Shown here: positions 8,179 to 17,009 of the stretch, in pieces
Position numbering within the stretch: the first letter of the stretch is position 1
Layout: every line of letters begins with the position of its first letter
Source of the DNA: Paenibacillus luteus
Lineage (GTDB): Bacteria; Bacillota; Bacilli; Paenibacillales; Paenibacillaceae
Direction of reading: 5' to 3'
Length of the DNA stretch: 64,000 bases
Assembly (NCBI RefSeq): GCF_006542765.1
Contig: NZ_SKCD01000033.1
Location: 372,001 to 436,000, forward strand
Program-made: the position numbers and the translations under genes
The notes under the pieces: generated by a model
Told to the model about the DNA's origin: nothing
Databases searched by the model: none
Seen by the model: the letters and a program-made list of their open reading frames with translations, nothing else

Positions 8179-10353
8179 ATGATTACAATTTGTTTTCTAG
8201 AAGACCAAGGACTTTTCCCACAATTGCATTGGGAAGCTGCGGGTGGACAGCAAGAGATTACGGTTAAACTGCCGATAACGGCTCATTATTTAGATCAGAC
8301 GACAGTCACGATGAACTATCACCATGTTCGTCAGCTTTCAGCAGGGGAATGGCAGGCTGAAGCTGAATGGACTCACGCAGGATACGCCTTTACCGTCAGC
8401 GACCGTTGGGCAGCAGTAGCTAATCGCGTTACACTGCATCGAAGTCTCAAAGCCGTTGAAACAGAGGCAGAAGCAAAGCCAAATGGATTGCAGCTTCAGC
8501 TTCGGGCAGGATTGGTAGATACAGGAGAATGGCGGTTTTGTGCGCCTGCAACCCATTATTCGGAGCCCGGAACGTTGGCTTCGTTCACCGAGGCCAAATC
8601 CTATATGGATGACCGCTTGACGTATCCGGTTATGATTGGCTACCGCCCAGAAAGACTGGAATCCGTTTCGCTTGGCCGGATTAAGCTGCCAGAGGTGACG
8701 AATAAGCCACGACGGACGGCTGCAAAGGAGAATCGTTATTTGCAGGAAACGGAAGTGGGATCACTTGGTTATGCGGTGGAAGGAGGAAAGGAGCTGTTTC
8801 TGGAAGCTTATTGGCCCTATCATGAAGGCGACCGCAGCGTTGCGCTGAATGCGAATCGAACGCCTGTATCCGCGTTTTATCCGCTCGAAGGGGACACGCT
8901 GGAAATGGAGCTGGCTTATGACCTGCGGATAGGCAGTGCAGAACATTTCGCAGACGCGGTGTATTCCACTTTCAAAACGTATGCCGAGCTGCAACAGACC
9001 AAGCCGGCAAGGCTTCCTTTCACCCTTGTAAAATCAATGGAATACCGTAATGTTTCCTTGCGCAGCAGCTACCGAGAGCTTGCGAATGGAGTGGCAGGAT
9101 TCTTTTTCCACTTTGATCCTAGACATGGTTACTTATCCGAACCTTCAGGCTTTGGTACATCGTTTAATAATATTCCGCATGAATCTTACACGCGCATTTT
9201 GGAATATGGTTTTACAGGGCGGCAAATTAATACGGCATACTTGCTTGCCAAGTCCGATGGCGGCGAATGGTTGGAGAATGGAAGAAAGGTTACCCAGTTT
9301 TTCGTTGACCGGCTGGCTACCTCTTCAGGTTTCCTCTATTCCTTATTCGATATCGAGAAGGACAAGCCGTTTGCTTCCTTCGGTGAACCGGGCGCTCCTA
9401 AGCTTCATTATATTTCTCATGGTGATATTCCGGGAAACTATCTGCGTACGATGGTAGAGCCAGCGTTCGACCTGCTGTTAAACTATCAGCTTTACTCATC
9501 GCAAAACTGGGAACAACCTTCATGGTGGGAAACAACTGAACGGTTTGCACGCTTCCTGCTGGACCATCAGAACGATGATGGCTCATGGTACCGTGCGTAT
9601 GAGCCGAATGGCAAACCGCTTAAAAATGCAGAAGGATTTGGCCTTAACGAGTTTTCATCGAAATCGGCGAGCTCGATTCCTATTTTATATCTAATTGCTA
9701 TGGGGAATGCTTCAGGTGAGCTGGGGCGGCCATACTATGATGCCGCAAGAAGAGCAGGAGATTATGTTCTAACGACCTACGTGCCACAGGATTTCTACGT
9801 GGGGGGCACACTGGACAATCCGAACGTGATTGATAAAGAAGCTGCACAATATACAATGGCGGCTTTATACGGCTTGTATAAACTGACGGGGGAAAAAAGA
9901 TATTTGCAAGGTGCGGTCAGAGCAGGTAAAATATTCATCTCTTGGAATTATATTTGGAATGCTCCTCATTTTTCGGGCACAGAGCTTGCTAGAGTACAGT
10001 TTCAAACGGTTGGCATGGGCGGCATCAATTCTATATGGGGGGGCGGCGTTGTCGATATTTACTCGCTGTTTCACTTAGAAGAGCTGGACGGCTTAGGCGC
10101 TGAAGCAGGAGAGCCGTTTTTCCGCTCCATGGCACAATGGATTGCGATTGGTACGCAGCAGCTGCTGTCCCACCCGGGAGACTTAATGGGCTTTACTGAT
10201 TTAGGCATGCAGCCGGAAGGCTTTGGCATTTGCAACCAAGGCATTGATGAGGGGATGATTGGCAAAGGTGATATTTGGGGGACTTTAGGCTGGATTTATT
10301 CTGCGGGAATCTATGGATTAGGCAAATATTTGGACAATAGAAACGAAAACTGA
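8179..10353 (+). CDS. Uncharacterised alpha/alpha-barrel glycosidase-like protein
   Basis: The product is 724 residues with no signal peptide, so it is cytoplasmic. I do not recognise a named glycoside hydrolase family. The first 280 residues look beta-rich. The second half has repeated helical-hairpin features of six-hairpin glycosidases: RFARFLLDHQNDDGSW near residue 450, AAQYTMAALYGLYKLTGEKRYL near 560, then GGINSIWGGGVVDIYS. The start is the ATG at 8179, six bases after GGGGTGAG; an ATG six codons upstream has no ribosome site. It leads the second importer operon and probably acts on the oligosaccharide that importer brings in. It could also be a polysaccharide lyase or phosphorylase relative. 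Confidence 0.6.
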   Translation: MITICFLEDQGLFPQLHWEAAGGQQEITVKLPITAHYLDQTTVTMNYHHVRQLSAGEWQAEAEWTHAGYAFTVSDRWAAVANRVTLHRSLKAVETEAEAKPNGLQLQLRAGLVDTGEWRFCAPATHYSEPGTLASFTEAKSYMDDRLTYPVMIGYRPERLESVSLGRIKLPEVTNKPRRTAAKENRYLQETEVGSLGYAVEGGKELFLEAYWPYHEGDRSVALNANRTPVSAFYPLEGDTLEMELAYDLRIGSAEHFADAVYSTFKTYAELQQTKPARLPFTLVKSMEYRNVSLRSSYRELANGVAGFFFHFDPRHGYLSEPSGFGTSFNNIPHESYTRILEYGFTGRQINTAYLLAKSDGGEWLENGRKVTQFFVDRLATSSGFLYSLFDIEKDKPFASFGEPGAPKLHYISHGDIPGNYLRTMVEPAFDLLLNYQLYSSQNWEQPSWWETTERFARFLLDHQNDDGSWYRAYEPNGKPLKNAEGFGLNEFSSKSASSIPILYLIAMGNASGELGRPYYDAARRAGDYVLTTYVPQDFYVGGTLDNPNVIDKEAAQYTMAALYGLYKLTGEKRYLQGAVRAGKIFISWNYIWNAPHFSGTELARVQFQTVGMGGINSIWGGGVVDIYSLFHLEELDGLGAEAGEPFFRSMAQWIAIGTQQLLSHPGDLMGFTDLGMQPEGFGICNQGIDEGMIGKGDIWGTLGWIYSAGIYGLGKYLDNRNEN

Positions 10354-10380
10354 TTTGAATAGAAGGGGAGGAATTTTTGC

Positions 10381-11679
10381 ATGAAGAAAAAATGGATAGG
10401 CGGAGCTGTATCATTATTGCTTGTACTGTGTCTTGTCATTTCAGGCTGTTCAAGCAAGAATAGCGAAACGGCAGGGGGCGAGGCGGCATCCGATGAGAAA
10501 CAAGTGGATCTGACACTGCTCAGCAGCTGGAGCACGGATACAGAGCGAGGTAAAGCGCTGCAAACGGTAGTCGAGAATTTCAACAAGAAAAATGAGAACA
10601 AGATTAAAGTTAATGTGGATATTAACCCGGATTGGCCTGCGCTGCAGCAGAAAGTCAAAACGATGATTGCTGCGGGCCAGACGCCAGACATCTTCAACTA
10701 TAACTTTAACCCTAACGATCTCTCCCGCCAAAAGTCAGGCAAATTGCTGAATTTGACGGAATATATGGATGACGCATGGAAGTCGCGTTTTACGGAGCAG
10801 GATTTGCAAGCGATGACTGTGGACGGGGAATTGACATCGATTCCGTTTGAGAAAGCGGGCATTCTGTTTTACTACAACAAGGATTTGTTTGCCAAAGCGG
10901 GCATAGAAGCATTCCCGACGACATGGGATGAATTTTTTGATGTTTGTGAGAAGCTGAAGGATGCGGGCATTACGCCAATCTCGCTCATGACAGCCGATGA
11001 TGCATGGCATGCGACTAACGCCTTTTCGTACTTAGCAGCAAGCTTGGGAGGTACAAGCGTATTTGATGCAGGCAAGTCTCTCGATACGCCTGAAGTAGTG
11101 AAAGCAGCTGAATATATGAAGAAACTCTTCGGATACACGACAGCTGATGCGCTAGGCGGCAACTATTCGGTCAGCAGCAATAACTTCCTTACTGGCAGCA
11201 CGGCTATGATTATCGATGGTCCATGGCTGATTGGATCCATTAGTGAAGAACTTTCTCCTTCCATTGCAGTTGCAGCTAGCCCAACGTTTGGCGATGGCAA
11301 GGTACAGCCAGGTTTTACCGTGACGGACACTTACACCCCTTGGTCATTGGGCAAGACGAACTCCAAGGAAAAAGAGGAGGCTGCGGTTGACTTTCTCAAA
11401 TACATGACTTCGGAAGAAAGCTCCAAAATCTTTACATTAGAAGGCAGTATTCTGCTCTCCACTAAGCTTACTTTAACGGAAGAAGAAACAACGCAAGCCG
11501 GACCTATTTTAGGTGAATACATCAAGACAAACAGCGAAGCACCAGAAAGCATTGTCAATCTGGTCCGCAACCTTAAGCCAGCAGCAGCATCCAAGCTGCC
11601 AGCGCTTATTGAAGGCATGATGTTTGACCGCTATACACCAGAACAATTTGTTAAACAGCTGCAAGCGGCTAACCAATAA
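10381..11679 (+). CDS. ABC sugar transporter, extracellular solute-binding lipoprotein
   Basis: This 432-residue binding protein has a signal peptide ending in VISGC, giving lipid-anchored Cys23. The mature sequence has the CUT1 binding-protein pattern (KVKTMIAAGQTPDIF near residue 90; NFLTGSTAMIIDGPWLIGS near residue 265). GGGGAGG just before the ATG is the ribosome site. It lies 27 bases after the glycosidase gene and is followed by a hairpin, then by two permease genes, the same arrangement as in the first locus. The substrate is unknown. Confidence 0.9.
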   Translation: MKKKWIGGAVSLLLVLCLVISGCSSKNSETAGGEAASDEKQVDLTLLSSWSTDTERGKALQTVVENFNKKNENKIKVNVDINPDWPALQQKVKTMIAAGQTPDIFNYNFNPNDLSRQKSGKLLNLTEYMDDAWKSRFTEQDLQAMTVDGELTSIPFEKAGILFYYNKDLFAKAGIEAFPTTWDEFFDVCEKLKDAGITPISLMTADDAWHATNAFSYLAASLGGTSVFDAGKSLDTPEVVKAAEYMKKLFGYTTADALGGNYSVSSNNFLTGSTAMIIDGPWLIGSISEELSPSIAVAASPTFGDGKVQPGFTVTDTYTPWSLGKTNSKEKEEAAVDFLKYMTSEESSKIFTLEGSILLSTKLTLTEEETTQAGPILGEYIKTNSEAPESIVNLVRNLKPAAASKLPALIEGMMFDRYTPEQFVKQLQAANQ

Positions 11680-11686
11680 GATGATG

Positions 11687-11715
11687 GAGGGGAGGGAAAC
11701 CTCTCCTCTGTTTTT
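11687..11715 (+). terminator. Intra-operon hairpin with T run after binding-protein gene
   Basis: GAGGGGAGG pairs with CCTCTCCTC around a GAAA tetraloop and is followed by TGTTTTT. It lies between the binding-protein stop and the first permease start at 11734, the same place as the hairpin at 2687. It probably sets the ratio of binding protein to permease. Confidence 0.6.
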
Positions 11716-11733
11716 GAAAGGGGCATGTGAACG

Positions 11734-12603
11734 ATGACATCTAGGCAAATCTACCTCTATCTGGTTCCGGCCTTGCTGTTTACGGTTGTTTTTTTTATCT
11801 TTCCTCTTGCGTATGTATTATTCGTGAGCTTGCAGGAGTGGGATGGACTTAGCGGCATGAATTTTGTCGGCCTTGATAATTTTCGATACCTCTTCGAAGA
11901 TGCTGCCTTCAAAACAGCAATGGTGAATACGATGTATTGGATTTTAGCGGGAACTTTGCTGCATACTCCGCTAGGTCTGCTGCTTGCACTCCTATTATTT
12001 AGTAAACCGAAAGGCTGGAAATGGTTGCGGACTTTGTTTTTTTTGCCGAATGTCATCTCCACGACAGCACTTGCCTTTCTATGGTACTTTGTTCTGCATG
12101 TCAGTCTGGGATTAGTCAACAACTCGCTCAAGGGTGTCGGTCTGGAATCCTGGGCACGCCCGTGGCTGAGCGACCCCAGCATGTCAGTCTTCGCAAGCAT
12201 GATTCCTTTTGTCTTATATATAGGTTTCACTATGGTTATTTTCTTAACGCAGATGTCGACGATTTCACAAGAGTTTTACGAGGCTGCTGAAATCGACGGT
12301 GCGACGAGAGCGCAGATGGATTGGCATATCACCGTGCCGCTGGTGAAAAGCGCAATTGGCATCAATATTATTTTCAATACGGCATATTGTTTGCGCATGT
12401 TTGAGTACCCGCTCTTAATGACGGGCGGCGGTCCAGCCGATTCCTCTATTAATATGTCTCTATTCATCTATCGTGAGATGATCTCGGCTAATCGCTATGG
12501 CATTTCCATGGCTGCCGGCTTAATGACGATAGTGATGGGGACGATTATGATGGGCATCGTTTTTGGCAGCTTGCGCTTGTCGGAGAGGAGGAGACCACGG
12601 TGA
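11734..12603 (+). CDS. ABC sugar transporter permease, MalF/UgpA type
   Basis: The 289-residue membrane protein has about six hydrophobic segments and the EAA loop YEAAEIDGATRAQMDW near residue 185. It is the first permease of the second CUT1 importer. GAAAGGGG precedes the ATG. Its stop codon overlaps the GTG start of the next permease (GTGA), so translation of the two is coupled. Confidence 0.9.
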   Translation: MTSRQIYLYLVPALLFTVVFFIFPLAYVLFVSLQEWDGLSGMNFVGLDNFRYLFEDAAFKTAMVNTMYWILAGTLLHTPLGLLLALLLFSKPKGWKWLRTLFFLPNVISTTALAFLWYFVLHVSLGLVNNSLKGVGLESWARPWLSDPSMSVFASMIPFVLYIGFTMVIFLTQMSTISQEFYEAAEIDGATRAQMDWHITVPLVKSAIGINIIFNTAYCLRMFEYPLLMTGGGPADSSINMSLFIYREMISANRYGISMAAGLMTIVMGTIMMGIVFGSLRLSERRRPR

Positions 12604-13403
12604 AAGTGTTGCGCTGGATATGTATACTATTGTTTATGATGGTTACGTTAGTCCCTTTTGTATGGCTCATTCTGTCATCCTTCAAAACGAATCAGGAATT
12701 ATTTTCGGCACCGTTTGCGCTGCCGGATAAATGGATGATTGAAAATTATGAAAAAGTACTGACGAGTCATCCGATCCCGCATTATTTTCTGAATTCCACC
12801 TTTATTGCAATTGTTTCAACCTTAATTGGTGTTGTGCTAGCCACTTTAGTTTCGTATGCTTTTATGTATTCTTTCAAATTTAAGGCAGGCTGGTTGCTGA
12901 TCATTACCTTTGGAATATTCATTCCCACCAATGCGTTCATCGTTCCATATTATTTTATTGTGAACTGGTTGGGATTTTACGATACGCTGTTTGGTGTAGC
13001 TCTTGTTTATGCCGGAGTTTCTCTGCCGCTATGCATATTAATAGTCAAAACCTATATGGACTCGATTCAGAAAGAACTGCTGGAAGCTTCCTTTATAGAT
13101 GGAGCAGGCGTGCATCGCTCCTTTATTAGCGTCATCCTGCCGATTTCTTATCCCGGAATGACAACAGCAAGCATTTTTCTAATAATAACGGCATGGAACG
13201 AGCTGCTATTTGCATCTCTACTTACGCAAAGCGAGGGAACGCGTACTCTCCAAGTGGCCATTCGCTTCTTCTTATCGACATTTTCTGCTAATTATCCGGT
13301 TGCTTTTGCGGCGATGGTGATAGCAGTCATTCCAACTATTGTCATCTATTCGCTGCTAAGCGAGAAAATAATAAGTGGACTAACGGCAGGTGCCGTGAAA
13401 TAA
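12600..13403 (+). CDS. ABC sugar transporter permease, MalG/UgpE type
   Basis: The 267-residue partner permease starts at a GTG that overlaps the preceding TGA; GGAGAGGAGG at 12584-12593 is the ribosome site. It has about six membrane segments, an EAA loop (LEASFIDGAGVHRSF) and the C-terminal GLTAGAVK typical of the family. The response regulator gene follows after 36 bases with no terminator, so importer and two-component genes here form one operon. Confidence 0.9.
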   Translation: MKVLRWICILLFMMVTLVPFVWLILSSFKTNQELFSAPFALPDKWMIENYEKVLTSHPIPHYFLNSTFIAIVSTLIGVVLATLVSYAFMYSFKFKAGWLLIITFGIFIPTNAFIVPYYFIVNWLGFYDTLFGVALVYAGVSLPLCILIVKTYMDSIQKELLEASFIDGAGVHRSFISVILPISYPGMTTASIFLIITAWNELLFASLLTQSEGTRTLQVAIRFFLSTFSANYPVAFAAMVIAVIPTIVIYSLLSEKIISGLTAGAVK

Positions 13404-13439
13404 TCGATCTGAAAAGATAGCTTGAGGAGGATTTGCAGC

Positions 13440-15026
13440 ATGAGGGTATTGATAGTCGATGATGAGGTTGTTATCCGAGACGGACTTCGTACATTAATAG
13501 ACTGGAGAGAATCTGGTTTTAATGAAGTACTGGATGCCAAAAATGCATCGGACGCAATTAAAATCATTGAATATAAGAAGCCCGATGTGGTACTGACGGA
13601 CATTTTTATGCCGGGCATGTCGGGCCTCGATTTTGCCAAAATGATTCGGGATCAATATCCGGACATTCGTTTTGTCATTTTGAGCGGGTATGAGAAATTC
13701 GAATATGCGAAGAGAGCGGTAGAAATAGGTGTCGCAAAATATTTGGTTAAGCCTATATTTCCAGAAGAATTAAAGGAAACCATGGAAGAGCTAAGGGATG
13801 AAATACTAGTAGAGCATCAAGCAAAAAATTGGAATGAGATGGCCCAAATTCGCTTGGATGAATATAAGCCTATCATTGCGGAAAAGTTTTGGAGCGACTT
13901 GCTCTCTGGCACATTGTCATCTGCTGGAATGATTCAGGGGCGAGCGGAGACTGCGGATATTTCACTTGTTTATTCTTCTTATACTTGTCTCGCAATCGAG
14001 ATTTGCAATGTGGAGAGTCTCATGGAAAATGAGGGAGAGCGGGAGCTTTGGCTGAACCGATTCTCTATTCGTAAGGTTATTGAGGAGTTGAATACGGATA
14101 GCGTCGTTTATATTTACGATCATTCCGAAGCGGTATTGCTTTGTGTGATGGCAGGTTCCGCCAGTACGGAAGTTTGGAAAAAAACAGCAGATACGATCAG
14201 ACGCACGCTTAAAATCGAGATCAATATTGGCGTAGGCAGCTGCTGCCATGATATTTCCGAGGTCTGGGCTTCTTCGCTGGAAGCTCTTGATAGTGTGAAA
14301 TATTTGGCTATTTTGGAGCAGACAGGTTTCATTCGGTTCGAGGATATCCCCGCTTGGAAGAAGGATCATGTGGAATATCCTTATGATGAAGAGAAGCAAT
14401 TGCTTGAAATTTTGCGTTACCGTGATCAGATTAATGAACAGGCGATGGACACTTTCATAGATATGGTCATGCAGCAAAATCCGTCGCCGCAAATGCTGCG
14501 GCTGACTTGTGTGCAGCTGCTTGGAGCGGTCTATCGGCTGGTTGACGAATATGGCATTGATTCGGTTCCAACCTTCAATCAAAGCGTATCCCGCCTAAAC
14601 GCTCTGTCTTCCTATACGCGGATTCAAAAGGAATTTATTGCGCTATTTACGGATATTATCGCTTGGAGAAAAACGCATCACGCCAGCTTTGTGAGCCAGT
14701 TGGTTGATGGAGCTGTGCAAATTATTATGAACCGTTATCATGATGCGAATCTAAGCGTGGCTTCTATCGCGCAAACGGTTTGCATTTCGCCTAACTATCT
14801 ATCGCGCATTTTTCATCAACAGATGGGCAAGACCTGCGTGGAATTCATGACAGAATGTCGTTTGGAAGAAGCGAAGAGGCTACTTCAGTTAACTAACCAT
14901 AAAAACTATGAAATTGCGGAGAAGGTTGGTTATGCCAACGCTCATTATTTTAGCTCCATGTTCAAAAAGAATGTCGGCTTGTCTCCAAGCGGATATCGCG
15001 ATTACCATCAGGAGACAGAAAGCTGA
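13440..15026 (+). CDS. YesN-type response regulator with AraC DNA-binding domain
   Basis: The product has 528 residues. A receiver domain with phosphoacceptor Asp54 (VVLTDIFMPG) and Lys in YLVKPI leads a long linker and a C-terminal AraC domain (VASIAQTVCISPNYLSRIF, then VGYANAHYFSSMFKK). The start is the ATG at 13440, nine bases after GAGGAGG; a TTG in the same frame upstream is part of that ribosome site. Its stop overlaps the kinase start by one base. Here the order is regulator then kinase, opposite to the first locus. It probably controls the operon that contains it. Confidence 0.92.
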   Translation: MRVLIVDDEVVIRDGLRTLIDWRESGFNEVLDAKNASDAIKIIEYKKPDVVLTDIFMPGMSGLDFAKMIRDQYPDIRFVILSGYEKFEYAKRAVEIGVAKYLVKPIFPEELKETMEELRDEILVEHQAKNWNEMAQIRLDEYKPIIAEKFWSDLLSGTLSSAGMIQGRAETADISLVYSSYTCLAIEICNVESLMENEGERELWLNRFSIRKVIEELNTDSVVYIYDHSEAVLLCVMAGSASTEVWKKTADTIRRTLKIEINIGVGSCCHDISEVWASSLEALDSVKYLAILEQTGFIRFEDIPAWKKDHVEYPYDEEKQLLEILRYRDQINEQAMDTFIDMVMQQNPSPQMLRLTCVQLLGAVYRLVDEYGIDSVPTFNQSVSRLNALSSYTRIQKEFIALFTDIIAWRKTHHASFVSQLVDGAVQIIMNRYHDANLSVASIAQTVCISPNYLSRIFHQQMGKTCVEFMTECRLEEAKRLLQLTNHKNYEIAEKVGYANAHYFSSMFKKNVGLSPSGYRDYHQETES

Positions 15027-16732
15027 TGCGGACGATCCGCTCGCAGATGATGCTGTTTTTTTCCCTGCTTATTCTCATTCCAATCATCATAAGCTGCACT
15101 AACTTGTATTACTCGCTGCAAAGCTATTTAAAGGAAAGTTATATGAGGCAGCAGGATCAATCGATTAACAATTTAGCTTCCGAACTCAACGATTGGCGAT
15201 TTCAGCTGGAGGAGCTTTCTTTGCTGTTATTTGGCGATAAGCGAATTCAACAATTTCTAATTCACCCCAATTTGGAACGGTCAAGAGAGCAGCTTCAGAG
15301 AGCCATCGAATTTAGGCAGGCTTTGCAGACCTATGGAGGAACGCGCAAGGTTGAATACTCCATTTATATTGCCCGTATGAATGGTACGATCTATGGGGAT
15401 GGGCTCGTTTCAAAATACGACAGTTATATCAATTCCCGAAAGGCTGAAGCAGCGAAATACAGAGGAAAAGCTGTATGGGAATACGTGGACGAACTGGATA
15501 CCGTCGTATTGTATCGGCAAATTAACAATAATGAAGTAGATTTGCAAAAGCCAATCGGTTATCTGTTTCTGTTCATCGACACTAGCGATCTAGAAAAAAC
15601 GATAGCCAGATACAAGGTAGATAATTATCAACAGTATGCGGTTTACAATAACGATAGAACATTTGAAATTCGAACGGATACGAAGAAGGGTCGCGAGTTG
15701 GTTCATGATTTTAAAAACCAAGGCAACGTGCTCTTGCACAAGGCGTTTGAAGACAGCGAAGATTATATCACGTTTGTAGAGCCGCGTTCCGATTGGACTA
15801 TCGTATCCTGGATCTCGAAAAAAGATATTTTGCGGCCTGCACGCGATTTGTTTTTTGGCATTCTATTTATCGCCTGTGTGCTAATTTTGTTTTGCGTGTT
15901 TATGGTTCTATTTTTATCCCATCGCATGACTAAGCCATTACATAAGGTCCAACAACAAATGAAGCTGATAGGGGAAGGAATCTTTTTATTTAAAATGCCT
16001 GTGGTGCGAAATGACGAAGTAGGCGAGCTGGCGACGGCCATGAATAGAATGTCCGATGAGATATTAAGTCTTATTCAGAAGAACCGGGAAGAGGAAGCTA
16101 AGCGCAGACTTCTTCAATTGCAGACGCTGGAATATCAGATTAACCCGCATTTCCTCTACAATACGCTTGATTCCGTTAACATGCTGGCACGCAAGCACAA
16201 GGACCCCATTATCGCCGATATCGTCACATATCTCTCTCGTTTGTTCCGGATTGGCCTGAACCAGGGACGCGAATTAATTACGGTGAAGGAAGAGGTCCGT
16301 CATGTCACCTACTATCTGAAAATACAGGAAATCCGATTTGCCGGCCAACTATTCTGGGATGTGGATATGGATGATCAGCTAGCAGAGGTCAAAATGATTA
16401 AATTTATTTTGCAGCCGCTTGTCGAGAATAGTATCAATCACGGCATACGTAGACGTGAGACGCCTGGACATATTCATATCCGCGTATCAAAGGATGAAGA
16501 GTTCTTTATGCTCGAAGTGGAGGATGACGGCATTGGAATCGCACCCGAGCATCTGGAGCGCATTCGGCAATCGCTTGAGGAGGATGATAGCAACGAGGAG
16601 CGGGATCATGGTTTTGGCCTGCGCAATGTTCATCAACGGCTGAAGCTGCATTACGGTCTTCCTTGCGGGCTTCAATTCAAGAGCGTAGAAGGAAAAGGAA
16701 CGACAGTAAGCGTAAAATTACCGATAAAATAG
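15026..16732 (+). CDS. YesM-type sensor histidine kinase
   Basis: The 568-residue kinase starts at an ATG overlapping the regulator stop (TGATG). One membrane helix lies near residues 10-28 and a second near 275-297, framing an extracellular sensor region. A HAMP linker, a LytS/YesM kinase domain with His375 (QINPHFLYNTLD) and an ATPase domain (VENSINHGI; DDGIGIAPEH; GFGLRN) follow. It pairs with the preceding regulator and probably senses the substrate of the second importer. A strong terminator follows at 16838. Confidence 0.92.
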   Translation: MRTIRSQMMLFFSLLILIPIIISCTNLYYSLQSYLKESYMRQQDQSINNLASELNDWRFQLEELSLLLFGDKRIQQFLIHPNLERSREQLQRAIEFRQALQTYGGTRKVEYSIYIARMNGTIYGDGLVSKYDSYINSRKAEAAKYRGKAVWEYVDELDTVVLYRQINNNEVDLQKPIGYLFLFIDTSDLEKTIARYKVDNYQQYAVYNNDRTFEIRTDTKKGRELVHDFKNQGNVLLHKAFEDSEDYITFVEPRSDWTIVSWISKKDILRPARDLFFGILFIACVLILFCVFMVLFLSHRMTKPLHKVQQQMKLIGEGIFLFKMPVVRNDEVGELATAMNRMSDEILSLIQKNREEEAKRRLLQLQTLEYQINPHFLYNTLDSVNMLARKHKDPIIADIVTYLSRLFRIGLNQGRELITVKEEVRHVTYYLKIQEIRFAGQLFWDVDMDDQLAEVKMIKFILQPLVENSINHGIRRRETPGHIHIRVSKDEEFFMLEVEDDGIGIAPEHLERIRQSLEEDDSNEERDHGFGLRNVHQRLKLHYGLPCGLQFKSVEGKGTTVSVKLPIK

Positions 16733-16837
16733 GAAAAATGAAGACACCATCCTGCTGACAGCTACTTATACAAAGCTCAGAGAACAAAAGGAGGCTCAAT
16801 ATCATTTTTAAAGCCTACTAAAAAGTTTTCTGTCAGA

Positions 16838-16886
16838 AAAAAAGTACGGCCTCTCAAGAAAAGTTGAGGAGGCCGTACTTTTTTTA
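16838..16886 (+). terminator. Strong Rho-independent terminator after the second importer operon
   Basis: AAAGTACGGCCTC pairs with GAGGCCGTACTTT, with a further CTCAA/TTGAG pairing inside, followed by seven T. The reverse strand also carries a T-rich tail, so it could work in both directions. Confidence 0.92.
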
Positions 16887-17009
16887 TTTTCATACAGATC
16901 AAGAACTACCACAAGCTGGGCTTATTGGACTTTTACTGGAAAATACGATATGATTCTATCGATTCGTCTGTTAGATTACTAGTTTAGGCTCGAAAGGATG
17001 AGGGATAAC

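Noticed and set aside
13962-14582. Minus-strand open frame of 206 codons opposite the second response regulator
   Set aside because: It lies fully inside a strongly supported gene and has no protein-like features.
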